Shown here: positions 6,635-8,640 of the stretch, piece by piece
How the letters are laid out: each line of letters opens with the position of its first letter
How positions within the stretch are numbered: position 1 is the first letter of the stretch
Source: Methanobacteriota archaeon
GTDB lineage: Archaea > Thermoplasmatota > Poseidoniia > Poseidoniales > Poseidoniaceae
Assembly (NCBI GenBank): GCA_011525095.1
Contig: WTIV01000227.1
Span: 1 to 8,640, forward strand
Direction: 5' to 3'
Length of the DNA stretch: 8,640 nt
Program-made: the position numbers and the translations under genes
Notes under the pieces: model-generated
Told to the model about the DNA's origin: nothing
Database searches by the model: none
The model's input: the letters and a program-made list of their open reading frames with translations, nothing else

Positions 6635-7480
6635 TCACAGTAATTGTGGTTTGTCAATCCCTGTTCTGGATACGACGTTAACTATGGATGGTGCTAAGAA
6701 AAATAGTACCAGCCAAGCCCAAACCAACTCTACAACGAATGGGCTGTAATGAATCCCCGCAACACCATCCAAAGCCAAGAATGAATAATGATCCTTTCCT
6801 GGTGCTTCATCTACAACAGAATCTAACTCGCTTTCATCTACTAAGCCTAAGTCGTAGGATTCTGTGGTGAACTCTAATTCCAATTCGCCCTTGAATAGGT
6901 CGAATACTGGTGAGGTATCCGTCGTACTGTGAACTGTTGACTCTCTATTATCATCCTCGAATGAACCTGTTCCAAAATCCATTCCACCGACATACCCCAG
7001 TGGTGCGAAAACAACCAAATTAATGCATATCCAAAATACAAAACCGCTAAGGATTATACCGATAATCCAACTATACTTGATTTGGAATATTGCCAACCCT
7101 GTCAATAATATCCCTAGTGAGAAAGCAATCTTTGTCATAATTGGAATCTCCTCCTGTAACTCGGATAATGGCTTCAACTCGGATGAGTCGAACTCTGATT
7201 CTTCATCTGAACTATCAGCAGGGATTGTAGTATCATTACGAGTATTTTGCCACTGCATGAAAGTTATTACTCCATCTATGTGAATGCTTACATCCGCAGA
7301 ATCTTGGTCTACTTCTAATTCCACTTCCATACCGGAGTTTGCCGGCAAGCCGTCTGTGTATTCGACGTCAACAACACCAGTATACCAAATGTGAGAGTTT
7401 ACAGCTTGTATTAGAGAAAACAAGACCACTAACTGAACTGCATGTAAGAGCAGTTTAGCATAGGGTTTCCCCTCCCTCAT
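6635..7480 (-). CDS. Four-helix membrane protein of unknown function
   Basis: I do not recognise this 281-residue protein. Hydrophobic helices lie at about 10-28, 116-133, 136-160 and 248-270. The loops between helices 1-2 (29-115) and 3-4 (161-247) are large, acidic and Ser/Thr-rich and are probably both outside the cell, with both ends inside. The first loop looks partly beta-rich (VEYTDGLPANSGMEVELEV) and is followed by a Ser/Asp/Glu stretch (88-103). There are no Cys pairs and no catalytic motif. The gene lies 38 bp after the acidic surface protein on the same strand and is probably co-transcribed. Its stop codon directly abuts the GT2 stop. ATG at 7480 has no close ribosome site and lies in a strong hairpin. 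A later start would remove the first helix, so I keep it with some doubt. Confidence 0.8.
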   Translation of the reverse strand: MREGKPYAKLLLHAVQLVVLFSLIQAVNSHIWYTGVVDVEYTDGLPANSGMEVELEVDQDSADVSIHIDGVITFMQWQNTRNDTTIPADSSDEESEFDSSELKPLSELQEEIPIMTKIAFSLGILLTGLAIFQIKYSWIIGIILSGFVFWICINLVVFAPLGYVGGMDFGTGSFEDDNRESTVHSTTDTSPVFDLFKGELELEFTTESYDLGLVDESELDSVVDEAPGKDHYSFLALDGVAGIHYSPFVVELVWAWLVLFFLAPSIVNVVSRTGIDKPQLL

Positions 7481-7499
7481 AAACGAGGGAGGGGGTCCC
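7463..7499 (-). promoter_or_regulatory. GC-rich hairpin enclosing the start codon of the four-helix membrane protein
   Basis: CCCCTCCCTC (7469-7478) and GAGGGAGGGG (7485-7494) form a perfect 10-bp stem with a 6-base loop. GGG (7463-7465) and CCC (7497-7499) can extend it past a small interior loop. In the mRNA the AUG (7480-7478) sits at the loop-stem junction, so the structure would hinder initiation. AAGAGGG (7503-7497) is the nearest ribosome-site-like sequence, 16 bases from the AUG and partly in the outer stem. No T-run follows on either strand, so it does not look like a simple terminator. It could control translation or mark an RNA processing point. Confidence 0.6.
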
Positions 7500-7518
7500 T
7501 CTTGGTATCAAATCTTGC

Positions 7519-8640
7519 CTAGTCCTTGCGGCCTTGAAGGCTAGCGACTAGTCCCGCTATAGCAATCAATGCGATTGTTAGGACTGGAGAGACGAATGGA
7601 AGAAGGCCGCCTTCGGTCTCTTCCTCTGACTCCTCACCAGAACCACCCTCGCCATCGCCGTACTCAGCAAGAGCTTCCTCTAGTGCATCCTCGATGATGT
7701 CATCGTTGTGCTGGGTTAAATCAACCAAGTCTGACAGAGTTGTGTCTTCAACGATTTCAGCTTCCTGCACAATTGCTTGTGAACCTGAGAAGTAGGTTAC
7801 AGAAAGTGGAGCAGGTGCTGTACCGTATGAATCGGATTCTGGTCCGATCAAAGTGTACCACATGTTGCTATCATCGGATGTTACAATCATCTGGAACCCA
7901 ACTACCATGTTGCTGTTTGTGTCCCAAAGAACAAACATATCACCATCATCATACGGGAAGTCTGCTTCATAATCTTCCATGCGGTATTCCAGGTTTTCAC
8001 CGAAATTTTCCAATACGTTATCTAGAGTAGACTCAGAGAATCCTTCAACGATGTCCTCAAGTAATTGACTTGGCTCAATCTCTTGTGGAACGTCAGCACA
8101 TACTTCAAGAGTTTCAATGACAGTTCCGTTAACTGCGTCCTCTAATTCTGCAGAAACACAATGTTCGCCCCAAGAATCTGAAGACATGTATGAATTACCC
8201 CAATAGTAAGAATCATAGAAATCTAGAGAGTCAAAGTCTTCGGTGTTACCATCGGCATTTTCTAGAAGTATGTCAATCTCATAACTACCCTCATCTAAAT
8301 TCCATGCGCTCACATAAACGTCAATTTCATCTTGATTGTATACATACATATCCAGTGACATGTAATCTCCTTCTGCGTAAGCATCGCTCTGACCGCCATC
8401 TAGGCTTTCGACGATTTCCTCTGTGCTGTCTTCTATCATGTCTGCTAGAGTTGGTGCGTCTTCAGTACCCTCGAATGCGTGCATGAATAGGTTAGCAATG
8501 TGACAGGTCATTCCCCAAGGTAGAGGAGAAGTGTAAGCCTGCATGACTTCGATTTGCTCACCATCTGTTGTAATCATTTGAGTGTCTTCAAACAACTCGA
8601 TCCCCATTTCACAGAGATATTCCTCATTGGAGAAACTGCC
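7519..8640 (-). CDS. Acidic secreted protein with sorting-signal-like C-terminal tail, partial (5' end beyond window)
   Basis: The frame is open to the right edge, giving 373 visible codons. An ATG at 8607 exists, but 11 sense codons precede it and no signal peptide follows, so the true start is probably outside. The visible part is extremely rich in Asp and Glu with few Lys, as expected for an extracellular protein. Four Cys (about 10, 46, 157 and 176) could form disulfides. After an acidic Gly/Glu/Ser spacer (about 324-343) the protein ends with LLPFVSPV, a hydrophobic helix and QGRKD. This three-part tail resembles PGF-CTERM-type signals handled by archaeosortases, but LPF replaces PGF, so it may be only a membrane anchor. 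I recognise no domain in the body. The four-helix membrane gene follows 38 bp downstream. Confidence 0.85.
   Translation of the reverse strand, partial: GSFSNEEYLCEMGIELFEDTQMITTDGEQIEVMQAYTSPLPWGMTCHIANLFMHAFEGTEDAPTLADMIEDSTEEIVESLDGGQSDAYAEGDYMSLDMYVYNQDEIDVYVSAWNLDEGSYEIDILLENADGNTEDFDSLDFYDSYYWGNSYMSSDSWGEHCVSAELEDAVNGTVIETLEVCADVPQEIEPSQLLEDIVEGFSESTLDNVLENFGENLEYRMEDYEADFPYDDGDMFVLWDTNSNMVVGFQMIVTSDDSNMWYTLIGPESDSYGTAPAPLSVTYFSGSQAIVQEAEIVEDTTLSDLVDLTQHNDDIIEDALEEALAEYGDGEGGSGEESEEETEGGLLPFVSPVLTIALIAIAGLVASLQGRKD

Noticed and set aside
7463..7499. Rho-independent-type terminator or G-quadruplex
   Set aside because: No T-run follows the stem on either strand, and each strand has only two G-runs close together.
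8605..8607. ATG as the start of the acidic protein
   Set aside because: The frame continues without a stop to the window edge and no signal peptide follows this ATG, although the protein ends in a membrane or sorting tail.

Overview
The window looks like a piece of an archaeal chromosome, most probably a marine planktonic euryarchaeon of the Poseidoniia (Marine Group II) type. This is inferred from gene style, not from a marker gene. The clues are a large secreted protein built of thrombospondin type 3-like Asp/Gly calcium loops, acidic single-pass surface proteins with short tails, strong Shine-Dalgarno sequences of the AGGAGGTGAT kind, and a dolichol-phosphate-mannose-synthase-like glycosyltransferase. 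No rRNA, tRNA, CRISPR array, integrase or insertion sequence was seen. Coding density is very high.

Left half (1-4428, minus strand, read right to left): a tightly packed three-gene cell-surface operon. Its first gene encodes an 816-residue secreted, membrane-anchored protein with 18 calcium-loop motifs and regularly spaced cysteine pairs. An 8-base overlap follows, then a 418-residue membrane protein with two Ig-like modules and a Trp-rich cytoplasmic end. One base further on is an N-terminally anchored protein with a DUF4105 (Lnb N-terminal-like) domain, which runs off the left edge. This third gene starts with TTG; its frame is open for the first 727 bases of the window.

Middle (4429-6634): a 74-bp intergenic segment carrying a perfect 17-bp palindrome and an 11-bp palindrome precedes the surface operon. 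Upstream of it is a GT4-family glycosyltransferase (minus strand). It is divergent, across 83 bp, from a GT2-family glycosyltransferase (plus strand). The two enzymes could glycosylate surface proteins or lipids; the sequon-rich surface protein next door is a plausible but unproven substrate.

Right part (6635-8640, minus strand): a four-helix membrane protein of unknown function has its stop codon directly abutting the stop of the GT2 gene. Its start codon lies in a perfect 10-bp hairpin. Upstream is the C-terminal part of a very acidic secreted protein ending in a sorting-signal-like tail (Leu-Pro-Phe, hydrophobic helix, Arg-Lys-Asp); its 5' end lies outside the window.

Nearly everything here except the two glycosyltransferases is exported or membrane-bound, so the window reads as a cell-envelope locus.
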